From positions 85,059 through 149,058 of the forward strand of contig JAHDFY010000004.1 of assembly GCA_020627925.1 (NCBI GenBank): 64,000 bases of DNA, in the 5' to 3' direction. Shown piece by piece: positions 25,041 to 37,060 of the stretch (within the stretch, counting starts at the first letter, position 1; every line of letters begins with the position of its first letter). Made by a program: the position numbers and the translations under genes. The DNA is from a bacterium. GTDB taxonomy: Bacteria > Patescibacteriota > Gracilibacteria > Absconditabacterales > Absconditicoccaceae. The notes beneath the pieces are model-generated. The model saw nothing but the letters and a program-made list of their open reading frames with translations, did no database searches and had not been told where the DNA came from.

Positions 25041-25478
25041 TTATACATCTAATGTTCTACCAACCATACGGAATGATAAGTTAGCAGCTTCAATGAAAGA
25101 AGCAATTAAAAAAAGCATCCAAGAAATCCATGGTAACTGTAAAATAAAGTCAGCAAAATTAGAAAAAAAATAACCTGTTTCTACTGATGAGATAGTAAAT
25201 CCAAGAGAAGTAGCAAACAAAGTAAACGATAGAAGCGTTGCAATGCCAAACTCAAGCAATGTCCTCTTAATAGAAGCGTTATCTTTGCTCATGTCCATTT
25301 TGTCCCATGATGCAAAATAATGAAGCAGTATAGAATGGAAAGCATTTAGATATACTCCCCAGAGGCCCATCTCAGAAAGAAATAAAGCAATAATAGTAAC
25401 AATAAATCCACCAAGAGATAACCAAGGCATTTTTTGAAAAAAAGAGTCGGGTTGTTTCGACGTGTTTGGTAAAGTCAT
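25041..25478 (-). CDS. small polytopic membrane protein
   Basis: 145 aa with three or four hydrophobic segments (LSLGGFIVTIIALFL, GIATLLSFTLFATSLGF, ISWMLFLIASFI). No family recognised. Downstream of dprA on the same strand but separated by 84 bases with its own likely start region. Confidence 0.65.
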   Translation of the reverse strand: MTLPNTSKQPDSFFQKMPWLSLGGFIVTIIALFLSEMGLWGVYLNAFHSILLHYFASWDKMDMSKDNASIKRTLLEFGIATLLSFTLFATSLGFTISSVETGYFFSNFADFILQLPWISWMLFLIASFIEAANLSFRMVGRTLDV

Positions 25479-25562
25479 TGATTTTTATTTTATTTGTAGT
25501 TTAACAATTAGTTTTATTTTGCTAAATCATAATTATTGACAAGAAAACTACAAACCCAAAAA

Positions 25563-26549
25563 CTATGAAGCAAGCATATATTTTTTTCATTCTCCTTCTA
25601 GCACCCGTCCATCCATTTCCAAAATAGATAATTCTGCCATCAATGAGGCAGTTGCAACATCAAGTCAAATCACCATCTCTTGGACTGATGCATCTTGGTT
25701 TTTTTTAAGAAAAGAAACGATATGTTGCTGTGTTACAGTCAATGAAGAATGTTCTTTTTTGTTCGATCAACAAAAACCTAATGTTTCGTGTACAAAAGAT
25801 TTTATATCCCAGACTGCTTTCACGTCTCCCCTTCCAATTTTCTCATTAAGACCCATCGATGGCGGTGAATAAATTCCACTTGGTGTTCCATAGACTGGCT
25901 TGTTCATTTTACAAGCAAAATCCACCGTAATCAAACTACCTGATCACTGTGCAGCTTCAGGCAAAAACACTCGATCAGCCAATCCTGCAATAATACGGTT
26001 TCTTTGTGGAAAGGTATAATGAGTAGGTGCTTTATTCAAAGGAAATTCCGAAAGAACAAGTCCCCCATTAGCAACAATCTGCTCTATGATTGGTGATTGT
26101 TTTTTTAAAAAATGAGCTAATCATCATCATAACACTGCGATAGTAGGAATATTTTTTTCTATAGACAACTTGTGACAAAGCATGTCAACTCACGGGGCCA
26201 TTCATGAAATTGTTGCTAAATCATGACCATCTAAATGAGCAAATAAATCAGATAATACGCGATCTGCATAAGAAGATTTGCGTCTAGGTCAAACAATAGC
26301 AAGCAATTGCTTATCTAGTAAAGAAATATTTCATTGATAGTAAATAACATAAGGTTTACTACGAATAAAATGAAATTTAAAGTGGAATGCAGACATACCA
26401 TCAACCTGATACTGAACATGATTATCATCAAGCCAACGTGATAGCTTGTCTGTAGTAATATTTTTTGTATATTCACCAGTACGAAGCTTTGTTTTTGTAA
26501 GAGATTCATCCAGGGAATAAATTAGTCCTTGATAGGCCAATTCATTCAT
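25563..26549 (-). CDS. dprA: DNA processing protein DprA
   Basis: 328 aa. Rossmann-like DprA core: LLAIVGPRRKSSYAD, ISGMAPGVDMLCHKL, IAVLGGGLAHF, LVLSEFPLNKAP, FPQRNRIIAGLAD, GSGSLITVDFA; the C-terminus resembles the winged-helix tail. DprA loads RecA on incoming single-stranded DNA during natural transformation. Its presence suggests competence, fitting an organism that must import nucleic acids. Many TGA-Gly codons. Confidence 0.92.
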
Positions 26550-26695
26550 AAGCAAAACAAATTATATAAAATATAGGCCAAATTATAGGCCGAAACATAG
26601 TAAATTCAATTGCAATATTAACACCCTTTCTCTATAAAAAATGACGAAACAAAGTGTACATAAACATCTTTAGATAGATTATCACGCAAAAATAT

Positions 26696-28216
26696 ATGAC
26701 ATCAGACATTATTGGGTATATTGGTGCCCTAATTATTGGTATAACGCTAGGATTTTTTTGATACAAAAAATCACTGACTAAAGCCGCACTCGCATTCAAA
26801 GCAAAAATAAAAAGGTCAAAAGAAATCGAAGAAGAAATTATTGAAAAAGCAAAAAAACAAGCAGACACCATTATAGAAAAAGCAGAAAATAGATGACTCA
26901 AGATAGAAGAAAATGCACAAAAAGAAATTGATAAAAGACACAACAAGATAGACAAAATGGAAGAAAGAATCCTCCAAAGAGAAGAAAAACTAGAAAAAAA
27001 CAAAGAAAAGCTAGACGAAAATAAAGAAAAATTAGCAAAAGAATTCGATGAAGTACAAAAAATAAAAGAAGAGCAAAAAAGTAAATTGAGTGAAATAGCA
27101 AAATATTCCACCAATGAAGCAAAAGACGCTCTTTTTGCGCAAATAAAAGAAGAAAATGAAAAAGAAATAAGCGTATTCATCAATAAATTTAAAAAAATAA
27201 CGCAAGAGGAATCAACAAAAGAAGCTCAACAAATTCTTTCGAGAGTATTGCCAAGAATTGCAACAGACCATAACAGTGAATTTACTACCGTTAGTGTTGA
27301 TATTCCTGATGAACATTTCAAAGGAAAAATTATTGGTAGAGAATGAAGAAATATTGGTTACTTTGAAAAAATTACAGGAGTTGAGTTAATCGTCGATGAT
27401 ACGCCCCTTACAGTGAGAATATCTTCTTATGATCATGAAAAACGTTTTGTAGCAAGAGAAACACTGACAAAACTAATCAAAGACACAAAGATAAACCCCC
27501 ACTACATAGAAAAGACATACAACGAAATAAAAAACAATCTTGATGAAATACTTCTAGAAAAAGGAAAAGAAGCACTAAATATGTTAACCATTCCTATGAT
27601 GAAACCAGAAATCGTAAAAATGATTGGACAATTTCATCTAAGATATAGTTATGGACAAAATTTGTGGAATCATAGTATCGAAGTTGCAAAAATATCGGAA
27701 GCAATAGCGAGTGAAATGGGAATTGATCCTCTCTTAGCAAAAAAAGCATGATTGCTGCACGATATAGGAAAAGTTATTGCAACAACAGGACAATCACATA
27801 CAGCAATAGGTGCTGATGCACTCAAAAAACATGGAATGCATCCGGTAATTATCAACGCAGCTGCTTCTCATCACTATGATGTGCCTATGACAGATCCAAT
27901 ATCATGGATTGTCACTGCTGCGGACGCAATATCTGCATCAAGACCTTGAGCAAGATTCAACACAAAAGATTTGTTCATAGAAAAAATGGTAGAACTAGAA
28001 AAACTCATTACTAATGTATGAGGAGTACAAAAAGTGCATATTATGCAGGCAGGAAGAGAAATAATGGTATATGCAGACCCAGATACAATCAAAGACAACG
28101 AAGTACAAACACTATTCCAATCTATCGCTGATAAAATAGAAGATCAACTTGATTATCCAGGGATAATCAGAATAGTCTTATTTAGAGAAAAAAAGCTAGT
28201 ACAATACTTAAGATAG
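26696..28216 (+). CDS. rny: ribonuclease Y
   Basis: 506-aa membrane-anchored endoribonuclease starting mRNA decay. One N-terminal membrane helix (ALIIGITLGFFGY), a long Glu/Lys coiled coil (residues 40-190), a KH domain with GKIIGREGRNIGYFEKITGV, the HD motif GLLHDIGK, and the C-terminal IMQAGREIMVYADP. Canonical order and length. Together with RNase J (50391-52553) it gives this genome the Gram-positive style degradation pair. Confidence 0.95.
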
Positions 28217-28238
28217 TTTAATTAGTGATTATTAACCC

Positions 28239-29030
28239 ATGCGACCCTATCTGACCATAGGACAAACTGAAATTTATATGACATGACTATGAATAGTTTT
28301 GTCATTTCTCGTGTTTATTTTTTCTGTATACACGCTGAGCAAAAGATACCATTACTCATTCAAGCGTTTTTTTAATACGCTTCCTCTTCTGATCAGTTTA
28401 ATATACATTATGGGATCCTATTCGTTTCTCATTTTTGAACACAATACATTTCTGCCATGATGGGAAACTATTGCACAAATCATTTCACCATACGGATATA
28501 ATTTTCACTACATCGGTCTTGTATCATGATTTATTGTCTATCTCATATTATTTCTCAAATGAGTAAAAAACCCGACTCAAAGAAGAAAACGAATAGATAT
28601 CTTTTTTTATAGTACTGCATTTAGCGTCATTCCTTTAGGAATTTTTCTTCTATTAGGTGATGATTTCATTGGTATCACAACACAAAGCTGAATAGGAATT
28701 CAAGCATTTACTGATAATAGTAAATTATCAAAATACTCCAAAGTAATGCCTGTTGGGTTATTTTTGAGCATCACTTGAGTCATTAGTGTGGTAAGCACTC
28801 GTATCATAAAAAGATACTACAAAAAAGCCGGAATTGGATATTTGGGTTTTGCCATCATGTTTTTTCTTGTCAGTATGGTGTTTTTGTTTCAGCAATATCC
28901 TAAACATGGAGTTGCACAATTTTTTTGACTAACAGTAGATATTAAACATTATTATTCACGATTGATTACCATTATTTGTGTTTACGCCTACATGTATGCA
29001 GGTAAAAGAAATCAGCAATTTACTCACTAG
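28239..29030 (+). CDS. polytopic membrane protein
   Basis: 263 aa with about seven hydrophobic helices. No diagnostic motif; a loose resemblance in layout to Lgt-type prolipoprotein transferases (short N-terminal polar segment, then seven helices, aromatic loops) is not supported by the conserved Arg/Gly residues of that family. Starts 22 bases after rny and ends 11 bases before the baseplate J-like gene, so the three may be one transcript. Confidence 0.65.
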
Positions 29031-29041
29031 GACAAAAAAAT

Positions 29042-30571
29042 ATGAAACTATTCTTTCTTAGGAGTGATAGCCTTTATACTATTTTCACGACTATTGAAAA
29101 AATTGAACATAAAAAAAACATCGAAATTTTCATAGAAAATGGAAATCAATTTTTTCTTAATGAATGGTGGTGAAAACAAATAAAAGAGTTGCTTCATGAA
29201 AAAAACATGACTGCTACATTCGTGGTAGGGTCAAAAAAAAAGGAAGAATTTCTCAAAAGCCTATGACTAAAAACAAGGCGAAAAAAACAAGCAAAACGAA
29301 AAAAAGCTCTCAAACTACTCTATAGCTTCTTTTTCAATGTCAAACATTTTCATGCATACTTCTACCACAAAAAACATTACTTTCTCTATTTGATTTTTTG
29401 AATAGAAGTCATTGTTATTTTGTTGATATTTTATTTTTTGTATACCTTAATACTTCCGAGTACAACAATAAAATTATTTCCTTTTTATCATAGCGAGCCT
29501 ATTGTATATAACTTCCGCTACATTCCTGAAGATTATAATAGCAGTGGATCATTAGTTCCACTTGATAGCATTACTATTCCGTATTTTACAGGAAGCATTT
29601 CTTATAATGAAAAAGTAACTATTACCAATAATGATTTACAATATCTAAGTGCACCAGCCCAAGGAACAATAAGGCTAGTCAATAAAACAGAAAAAGCAAT
29701 TTCTTTAGTTCCTGACACGCAAATAATATCAGAAAATTGATTAATTTTTAAGATAAAAGAACAGGTTACAATACCTGCAAAAGTAGGTAACAGTGCAGGG
29801 TATATCAATACTATCGCAAGAGCAAGAACCTATGATATCAATGGAAAAATTATAGGAGAAAGAGGTAACGTAAAAAAAGGAGAACTCTTCTACATCAAAA
29901 ATTTAGCACAAAGTCTATACAAAAAAGAAGTCTACGCAGAAGTAGTCAAAGACTTTCAAAAAATTGAAGAAAAAAATTTCGTTTCATGAAAAGATAGAGC
30001 AATTCTTTTAAAAAAATTAAGTGAAAGCATAGAGCAAAAAAAGATGAAAATAATAAACGAGTCAGTTGATCAAAAGAAAAAAATATATCTGCCTTTTGAA
30101 AAAACAGTTAGTATACAAAATCCAGAATACTCATTTAGCAAGACAAGACAAACAACAGGACATCTTGTAAACGGAACTATGGATGTAGAAATTATCTACA
30201 CCTATATAACGCCACAAGATTTACAAACTGCTGTCGAACAATATCTTGAAGAAAGAAAATCAGAAACAACAGAAATTATAAAAATCAACATATCAAACAC
30301 CTCTTTTCTCACACTAAAAACTGGAGACTATCAAACATACAACATACCGACCAAGGTAAATATTATTGGCGCGTATGATTTTGTTACAGATAAAAATTGA
30401 ATAAAAAATGAAGTGAAAAATATAGCTCTCTCAAACAAAAATATAGAGAGTATAAAAAAATGAATCATTTCTTTTCAAGAAATTGCAAACGTTTCTATTA
30501 CCCACAAACCTTTTTGGAGCAATAACATAGCAAATACAAGATCAAGAATATTTATTGATGTTGATGAATAA
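29042..30571 (+). CDS. baseplate J-like membrane-anchored surface protein
   Basis: 509 aa. A cytoplasmic basic N-terminal 100 residues, one membrane helix (IEVIVILLIFYFLYTLIL, about residues 120-140), and an outer part containing the pattern APAQGTIRLVNKTEKAISLVPDT...FKIKEQVTIPAKVGNSAGYI, which is the form baseplate J/gp47-like domains take in many CPR surface proteins. Not a phage gene in this context: no other tail genes are near. Likely role is in the cell envelope or attachment, by inference. Confidence 0.7.
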
Positions 30572-30577
30572 AAAGAT

Positions 30578-30817
30578 TTATTTTTTGTCAGCAACTACTT
30601 GCAGTAAATCATTTTCTTGTAATGATAAATAGACAAGGTTTTTTTTCCAAACACCTACTACATCTTTTCGGGTTTTTAGGTGATTGATCTGTATATCATT
30701 ATCTATTAATCAACGAAATTTTCATTTGCATCGTATTCATTCAAATGGTCAAAATGGAGAAGAATTCTTATCTCCAAAAACATAGTAATAGTTATCAATT
30801 TTTTGGTAATGTATCAT
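30578..30817 (-). CDS. small protein of unknown function
   Basis: 79 aa, invisible under the standard code because of five TGA codons, most of them in a cluster in the middle (GPFEGIxCKGKF). It is compact, aromatic rich and has no signal peptide. Lies 6 bases from the convergent stop of the baseplate J-like gene and 23 bases after the 210-aa gene, so it may be the last gene of the operon to its right. Confidence 0.55.
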
Positions 30818-30840
30818 CTATAAAAACTATAGTGTAAATA

Positions 30841-31473
30841 TTATTGTAACAATGAATTTTTATCAACAGCTTTTGCTAAAAGGTGAGACATTCGTGATGA
30901 TAATTCGATCATTAACTCATAACGTCAAACTAAGCTTTTTATCATAGGATTTTTTTGTGATAAAAGAAGCGTTGCTTGTGCCTTAAACTCTGCGGGCGTA
31001 CTCGTCGTTTGAGCAAGATGAAACAATTCATCAGTATTTTTTTCATGTTTATACAACAAGACAAACATATACATCAATAAATGAACAATATCAAACAACA
31101 AATTTTTTATTTCAAAAAAGTATGATTCGTGCTGAGATAATGTGGCCAAAAAATCAGATTCATTGAGCATATTTTTTTGTTGCAAAACATGTTGCAATGA
31201 TTGATCAAACACATCAAAAGAAAAATGAAATGAATCTGCTTGAGTCAATGATGTAAGTGAAATATAATCATTTGCTCACACCACAAAGCACCACTTTCCT
31301 CGTCGGCCATTAAGCAGGGGCAAAAAAGAAGTAAATTGGTCTTGATCCACAAGTCGTAAACGACCACAAATATCTGACCAACAAAAAGGTTTTCATCAAT
31401 CATTATTGATTGATACTCACGCAAAAGGAACCACATCCAATTGTCCAATTTTTTCTACCACAATAAGTAACAT
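30841..31473 (-). CDS. unknown 210-aa protein after spermidine synthase
   Basis: Not recognised. The N-terminal half is beta-rich (LLIVVEKIGQLDVVPFAGV, KWCFVVGANDYISL), the C-terminal half is helical with a hydrophobic LLFDIVHLLMYMFVLLY segment. Two adjacent CGA codons after LLNG read as Trp-Trp under the code used here. Starts 9 bases after the spermidine synthase stop, so it is co-transcribed with it. Confidence 0.6.
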
Positions 31474-31482
31474 CAAGCAATA

Positions 31483-33027
31483 TTATAATCCAAATCTTTT
31501 CCAACCTTGCAAATAATATTGCAACAAAATATGATTATCCAATGTATTTATATGTACCTCTTCAACCACATAATCATCATCAAAATGACGCTGAATACCA
31601 AAACGATTTTCATCATTTCGCCATCAATGAGGTCTATCAAATAAGCGATATGAAGCAACAAATCACCAATCACCAAAACTAGGAATGTACACATGATATG
31701 GCACTACTCAACGTCAAAATCATTCTTGTATTGTTTTTTGAATACTAGCAAAAGCTTCCTTCGCAAAAAAAGCACTCGATGCCTGTGTCACAAATACAGA
31801 TTGTTCTTTACTAAGAGTATCAAGCAGTGAATAAAATTCAACACTATACAATTTGGTTAAACTTACATTTCTAGGATCAGGAAAATCGGCAATAATGATG
31901 TCATATTTTTTTTCTTTCTGTGCTGCTTCAAGCACATATTCCATAGCATCTTGATGCACAATCGAAACTCTTTTATCATGCAAAGCATCATGATTAAGAC
32001 TTTTCATCAAATCATGATGCATTGCAAAAGAGGTCATTGCTGGATCAAGTTCCACCAAATCAACAGCAATATTTTTTTGATCTCAAGCTTTATCGAAAAT
32101 TGTTCTTACAAGCAAACCATCACCTGCGCCAAGAACTAAAATAGACAAATCATCAGACTTAGTAGCATCAATAAATTGTTGAGCCGGATACCAAAGTGCA
32201 TTGTGATATCTTTCTTCATCCAAAGAAACAAATTGCACTTTTCCATCAAGGTAAAGCGTTATTTTTTCTCATTTTTTTGTCACAACAATATGCTGATAAT
32301 CGCTTTGCTGCTGATAAATAATTTGGTCTTTATAAAAAACTCTATCTCGCACATTTCCCACATAGCGAGAAACAGGAACAAATGATCACAACAAAAACAA
32401 CAAACTGACTGCTAGCACGCCCCAAGCAAAAAAATATTGTTTCTTTGTCCATTCACGTTTTACTTGCTTATGCATCAAAAAAAGCCCTGCAGTCACAATA
32501 TTCAATACTCCAACAAGCAACGCAGTATACAACAAACCAACATAAGGCAACAAAACAAAAGGAAACAATATTGTTGCCACCAATGCTCATAAATAATCAT
32601 ACGTAAAAACATCTCCCACTAATTCTTTTATAGAGTGAGTGTATTTTTGTTCCTGTTGCGTATACAGCAGATCCACAATTAATGGAATTTCCAACCCAAC
32701 CAATACAGCAATAAAAACGACGAGAGAATAATATGCCAAAACAAAAATTTCTGTATAATTAAGAAAATACACAAACAAAAATTGTAAAATAACGATAGAA
32801 AAACCACCTACTACTCATAGTATAATTTCTACTCGAAAAAAAGCACGCAACAAATGAGTAATTTTTTTTGAAAAAAAAGCTCATAGTCCTAATCAAAACA
32901 AAAAAAGACCAATGGTAAGCGAAAATTGCACGATAGTATCTCACAATAAATAAGAACTATACGTTGCCAACAAAATTTCATAAACGAGTCAGCATACAGC
33001 AAGAACAAATACAAAAAAATATAACAT
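31483..33027 (-). CDS. membrane-bound spermidine synthase-like protein
   Basis: 514 aa. Seven or so hydrophobic helices occupy the first 230 residues (GLVYEILLATYSSYLLG is the usual opening of this family), followed by a soluble spermidine-synthase domain: YHNALWYPAQ, SILVLGAGDGLLVRTIF, VDLVELDPAMT, HQDAMEYV and IIADFPDPRN. The family transfers aminopropyl groups; membrane-fused versions recur next to DUF350 and DUF4178 genes, as here. Exact substrate unknown. Confidence 0.88.
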
Positions 33028-33035
33028 AGAAGTAT

Positions 33036-33347
33036 TTAATGAGACAAATGTTTTTCTATGAATGAATCAAAAATATTTTTTAATTCAAACTCTCCCCAAG
33101 GAAAAGCAAAACAATTTTCATAAATTTTGATAGGAACATCTTTTACAAAAGATTTTTTTATAAGTAAGTCTTTTTTACTACCTTTTTCTTTGAGAAAATC
33201 CTCCGTAAGAGAATCTTCCCAAAATGTCTCAGCAACCATAATTGCACATTTTCAAAATTTATGAATGGTTTCTCTCAACAAAAAAGCAACCTCTTTATCT
33301 TTGAAATAACTGTTTCATGGACTCATTCAAATAATTGGAAAAACCAT
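33036..33347 (-). CDS. short protein with a cyclodipeptide synthase-like start
   Basis: 103 aa. The N-terminus reads FPIIGMSPGNSYF followed by a helix and AIMVAE, similar to the first strand and catalytic-Ser loop (G.SP.NSYF) of tRNA-dependent cyclodipeptide synthases. Full synthases are about 230 aa; here the frame ends after about 100, directly before the spermidine synthase, with no sign of a frameshift continuation. Either a reduced family member or a chance match. Four TGA-Gly codons. Confidence 0.5.
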
Positions 33348-33380
33348 TACACAAAAAAATAATAAAAAAATAGTAAAAAA

Positions 33381-34319
33381 TTACTGTAACAAGTGCTGCC
33401 ATTGTTGTTTCAATTTTGCTATTTTGGGGTCAATAGTTACTTGGCAGTATACTCTTTTCGGATGGTTATTGTAGAAATTTTGATGACTACCATCGGCAAG
33501 CCAAAACGTTTCTAATGGAACTACTTCCGTGACAATAGGATCAGGATATCGATTTTCTTGTATTGGTTTTTGTATAACTGTAGCGGCAGTTTCTTTTTGT
33601 TGAGACGAGTTATACAAAATGATCGACCTATACTGTGTTCAATGATCAGCTCATTGTTGATTAAGTGTCGTCGGATTGTGAACAGTAAAGAAAACCAACA
33701 ACAACTGTTCATAAGAAATAATTGATGGGTCAAAAAATATTCTAACCACTTCTGCATGACCGGTATCTTGTTTGGTCACTTGTTCGTATGTTGGATATTG
33801 AACATGGCCTCAGGCATAGCCAGACTGCACATCAAGCACTCATTGTAATTTTTGGAATACTGCTTCTATACACCAAAAACAACCTCATCAAAAAACTGCA
33901 ATATCATTCTGAGGAGAAGCAACATGCTCTGGAACAAATTTCATACTAAGAGAATTAACACAATGTCTTACATTGCTTTTTGTAAACTGTTCTCCAACAA
34001 ACGCATGTCACAAATGCGCACCACAACGTTTACAAACAATTTCTGTCCCTGATGAATGAATATCTTCTTGCCATCTAATTGCTCAAGGTATTGCATCATC
34101 AAAAGCAGGTCGCCCACAATGAGCATCAAATTTATTTTGTGAACGATACAAAGGAGCATTACATTGCCTACAAAGATATGTTCACTGATCAAAGTGTTGA
34201 TCATATTCTCACGTTCGTGGATGTTCTGTTCACTTATCAATAATAATATTTTTTTCTTCTTGAGACAATTGATTTAATTCTATTTTTTCTCATGTATGGG
34301 GATCAAGTACATGTGCCAT
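33381..34319 (-). CDS. msrBA: peptide methionine sulfoxide reductase MsrB-MsrA fusion
   Basis: 312 aa. The N-terminal MsrB domain has zinc cysteine pairs CRQC and CKRC, HCG-x-PAF (x is CGA; Trp in the family), GAHLGHAF and the catalytic [12 protein letters not shown]. The MsrA domain begins near residue 135 with the active site GGCFWC, then [24 protein letters not shown] and [12 protein letters not shown]. Both stereoisomers of oxidised Met can be repaired. No signal peptide, so cytoplasmic. Lies within the envelope-stress-like operon. Confidence 0.95.
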
Positions 34320-34359
34320 TATAATAAACAATGAAAAAATAAATAATTATTTCTATTTT

Positions 34360-35037
34360 TTAGATGCTATCTGCAACAAGTTTTGTTGTATTATAATAAT
34401 CAATAATTCTTGAAGTTTTGTTGTTTTCTAATCTGTAATAAGTGATATGTTTTGATGTATCAAAAGCAAACAAAAGTTGTCATTCCCATCACTCAAGTTG
34501 TGCCGTCCCAGAATCTTGGACAAACATTCAATCTAGTAATGTCGAGTTTTTTTGTACAGCATGATTTGATCATACTTCTGTTATAGATGAAACAGCATAC
34601 ATAGTAATTTGTCACTCATCTTCCTCAAGAAGCAAATCTTTTTGCTTAGGAATTATTATTTGTGCATCAACGGACAAGGGTCTAACAAATCGTTGTTCCC
34701 AAAAACCTCCATCATTCACTAAACGACAATGACCATACACATATAATTCCATCAAAAGTTTATTCGTATTTTGTTGTCAAATTTTTGCCCATTCCTGTTC
34801 ATTATAATAACGAATATTTTTATTAGCAATCGTATGTAACGACGTATTATCAAGAACTACGTAATATTTTTTTCCAATAGCAAACATTGTTGGAAAAGGA
34901 AGTACTCATCATTTTACTCAATCAGTTTGTAAAACATCATGACGAAAAAACAAAACAGTTTTACAATATGAGCAAACTAATTGTTTCGTTCCAGGCAAAA
35001 TATTATGTGGCGCACCACAATGAACACAGTTAAACAT
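34360..35037 (-). CDS. zinc-ribbon DUF4178-like protein
   Basis: 225 aa. Starts with a zinc ribbon (NCVHCGAP...CSYCKTV) and continues with a beta-rich domain (IGKKYYVVLD, FDTSKHITYYRLE) resembling DUF4178. The segment after the ribbon has TGA-TGA as Gly-Gly. DUF4178 proteins recur with DUF350 and spermidine-synthase genes; both are in this operon. The ATG at 35037 is the first after the upstream stop that precedes the ribbon cysteines. Confidence 0.65.
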
Positions 35038-35056
35038 GAGAGCATAACATAATAAA

Positions 35057-35296
35057 TTATTTTCCTCCTCCTGATCATCCCCAAGAAGTTCATCATCAGG
35101 AATCGGGGTTGTTATTAGTACAATCACCAACACAATATGTATGAGTATCAATTGACCATTGCAATTTTACTCAATCGACCGACTTAAGACTTATTTGTTT
35201 TGCTAGTGGTTGATAAGTAGTAACCGGAGCAACAGCGCTTATAGTAGCACCTATTACAAAAAAGATAATAGCCAACAAAAAATATCCAACATTCAT
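35057..35296 (-). CDS. small exported protein with Gly-rich tail
   Basis: 79 aa. Signal-anchor-like N-terminus (YFLLAIIFFVIGATISAVA) and a C-terminal PDSGGGTSWGGSGGGK tail in which five of the glycines are TGA. Two cysteines lie in CVGDC. In other bacteria a small exported Gly-tailed protein (DUF4247) occupies this place in DUF4178/DUF350 clusters; similarity beyond that is weak. Starts 6 bases after the larger DUF4178-like gene. Confidence 0.6.
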
Positions 35297-35302
35297 GACA
35301 AT

Positions 35303-36823
35303 CTAAGGACTAAAAATAAAAGGAGCTTGGTGATAGATAACTACAGGATTTTGCAAAAGATAATAATAGACTTGCTTCATGTTTTGCTCATAAGATCACG
35401 AATTTAATCGTGTGTGAGTGTCGTAAGATTCTTTCATTGTCTTATCAATAAGCAAAAGATTCTCATTCAAAAGAGCACGAAGAGCATCTCTATCATCTTT
35501 ATTGTTTATTGAAAAACGAAAACCATCATAACGAGAGACATGGAATTCAACTCCTCCACGATCATAAGAAGCTCATTGTTTTTCCCACGAAGGCATAGCT
35601 GGAATATCATTCATCATAGACCTAAAATTTCATGTAAGTGAACTAGTAGCAACAGCTCCCAAAGACATCTCATCAGAAACAGGTGAATCAGTCACATGAA
35701 ACAAAAAGATACCCAAAAGAAGCATAACAAAAGCTAGTCAATGACGATGGGGTTTTTTATTTTTTTCCAAGAAACTAACAAACAAAACACACAAAGCCAA
35801 AACTATTAATGACAAATATGGTCAAAAAGAAGGACCTCACAATGTGTGAAAAACGACAACAACAATAAGCAGCAGAATAAATAATGATACTCATCACAAC
35901 AATCATTGAAAAGAGAATCAAGAAGAAAATACTGATCAATTTTTATTAATCGATAGTTTTATAGTCGTAGTTTTTTGAATAGCTGACAGTGGTAAGGTTT
36001 TGGTTTGATAGATACCTATTTCTTGTTGTGTTGCAGTCGATTCTTTTTCAAGCACGTATTTTTTTCAATGATAACGAAAACTATATAAGACAACTTTTTC
36101 TCCGATAGTATATGACTTTATATTTTCTCCTTGTATCTTTTTTACTTTGACACGATCAATTTCATAAAGAGGAATAGATCATTTATCGGTTATCAATGCT
36201 GTGTCTGTAATTTCTTGAAGAGAAAAAGGAAGGGATGTTTTCCATGAAAGTTCAACTTCTTTTTCTTCTTTTTCTGTTCGTCATTCCAACCAATTTGCAA
36301 TTGATTCTGACAAATAAAAAATTTCTCATTTGTTGTTAAGCAAGGTTCGTTCAAGGTAACGCAATCATCAAGATTCTGCTTGTTCATGTCGCTGTCCTTT
36401 ATACAAAACACCTCCTGCAATTCTATACTCTTGTTGATCAATAGTTTTTGTATGGCCAACACGAAGATCACTAAACAATGTTTTTATATTTTTTTTTGTA
36501 TAAACAAAAGAAGAATGACAGTGAACACAATCAAGTGTTTCTCCATCAAAATCTTGCTTTTTTCATGACAAAGAAAAACTTGATCCACAATGAGGGCATG
36601 AAAAAGCAACAACGGAAGTATTTGATTGTTTTGCTACAGTTTTTTGATGTATAGATGACTCCTTAGACAAAATATGTTGATATCTATTGATATAATGACT
36701 AGTAGGGTCTTTTTGTTTGAGAAGTGTAATTAGTTTTTTCAATGTAACAAAATCTCCTGCCTGATGAGCATCGTACATTTTGGTTAGTAAATCATTCGTA
36801 GTAGAGAGATTTTTTTTATCCAT
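35303..36823 (-). CDS. large zinc-ribbon DUF4178-like membrane protein
   Basis: 506 aa. N-terminal helical repeat-like 80 residues, a zinc ribbon (CPHCGSSF...CVHCHSSF), a DUF4178-like domain (LRYLE-x-TLLNN with x=CGA, Trp by the code used here; IFYLSES), then two or three membrane helices (LLGGVSLFILLLIVVVVFHTL, SLIVLALCVLFVSFL, FVMLLLGIFLF) and a soluble C-terminal domain. Overlaps the DUF350 gene by 8 bases (ATGGATAA), so translation is coupled. Confidence 0.7.
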
Positions 36824-37031
36824 GAATGGCAGCAGCAATAATAATAGCTATTCCCAAAAATATCGCTCAGAACATAATACCCACTGCAATATTTTCATCA
36901 TCTAGAATTTCTTTATGCAGTGACCAATGAGTCGCTTTTTCTACAACAAAAACGCTCAAAGCAAAGAATAAAAGACCAATCACAACATATAGTATAGTTG
37001 TTAATAGTAACAAAGAAAATTCATTCATCAT
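36816..37031 (-). CDS. DUF350 family membrane protein
   Basis: 71 aa, two membrane helices with the DDENIAVGIMFGAIFLGIAI pattern typical of one DUF350 repeat. The family forms small inner-membrane proteins linked with envelope stress proteins and spermidine-synthase genes. One TGA-Gly. Overlaps the next gene by 8 bases. Confidence 0.75.
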
Positions 37032-37060
37032 ACAAAAAAGTAATAAGCTAAAAAAAATAA

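Noticed and set aside
29042..30571. Phage tail (baseplate J) gene suggesting a prophage
   Set aside because: No other phage genes nearby; this domain is common in CPR membrane-anchored surface proteins.
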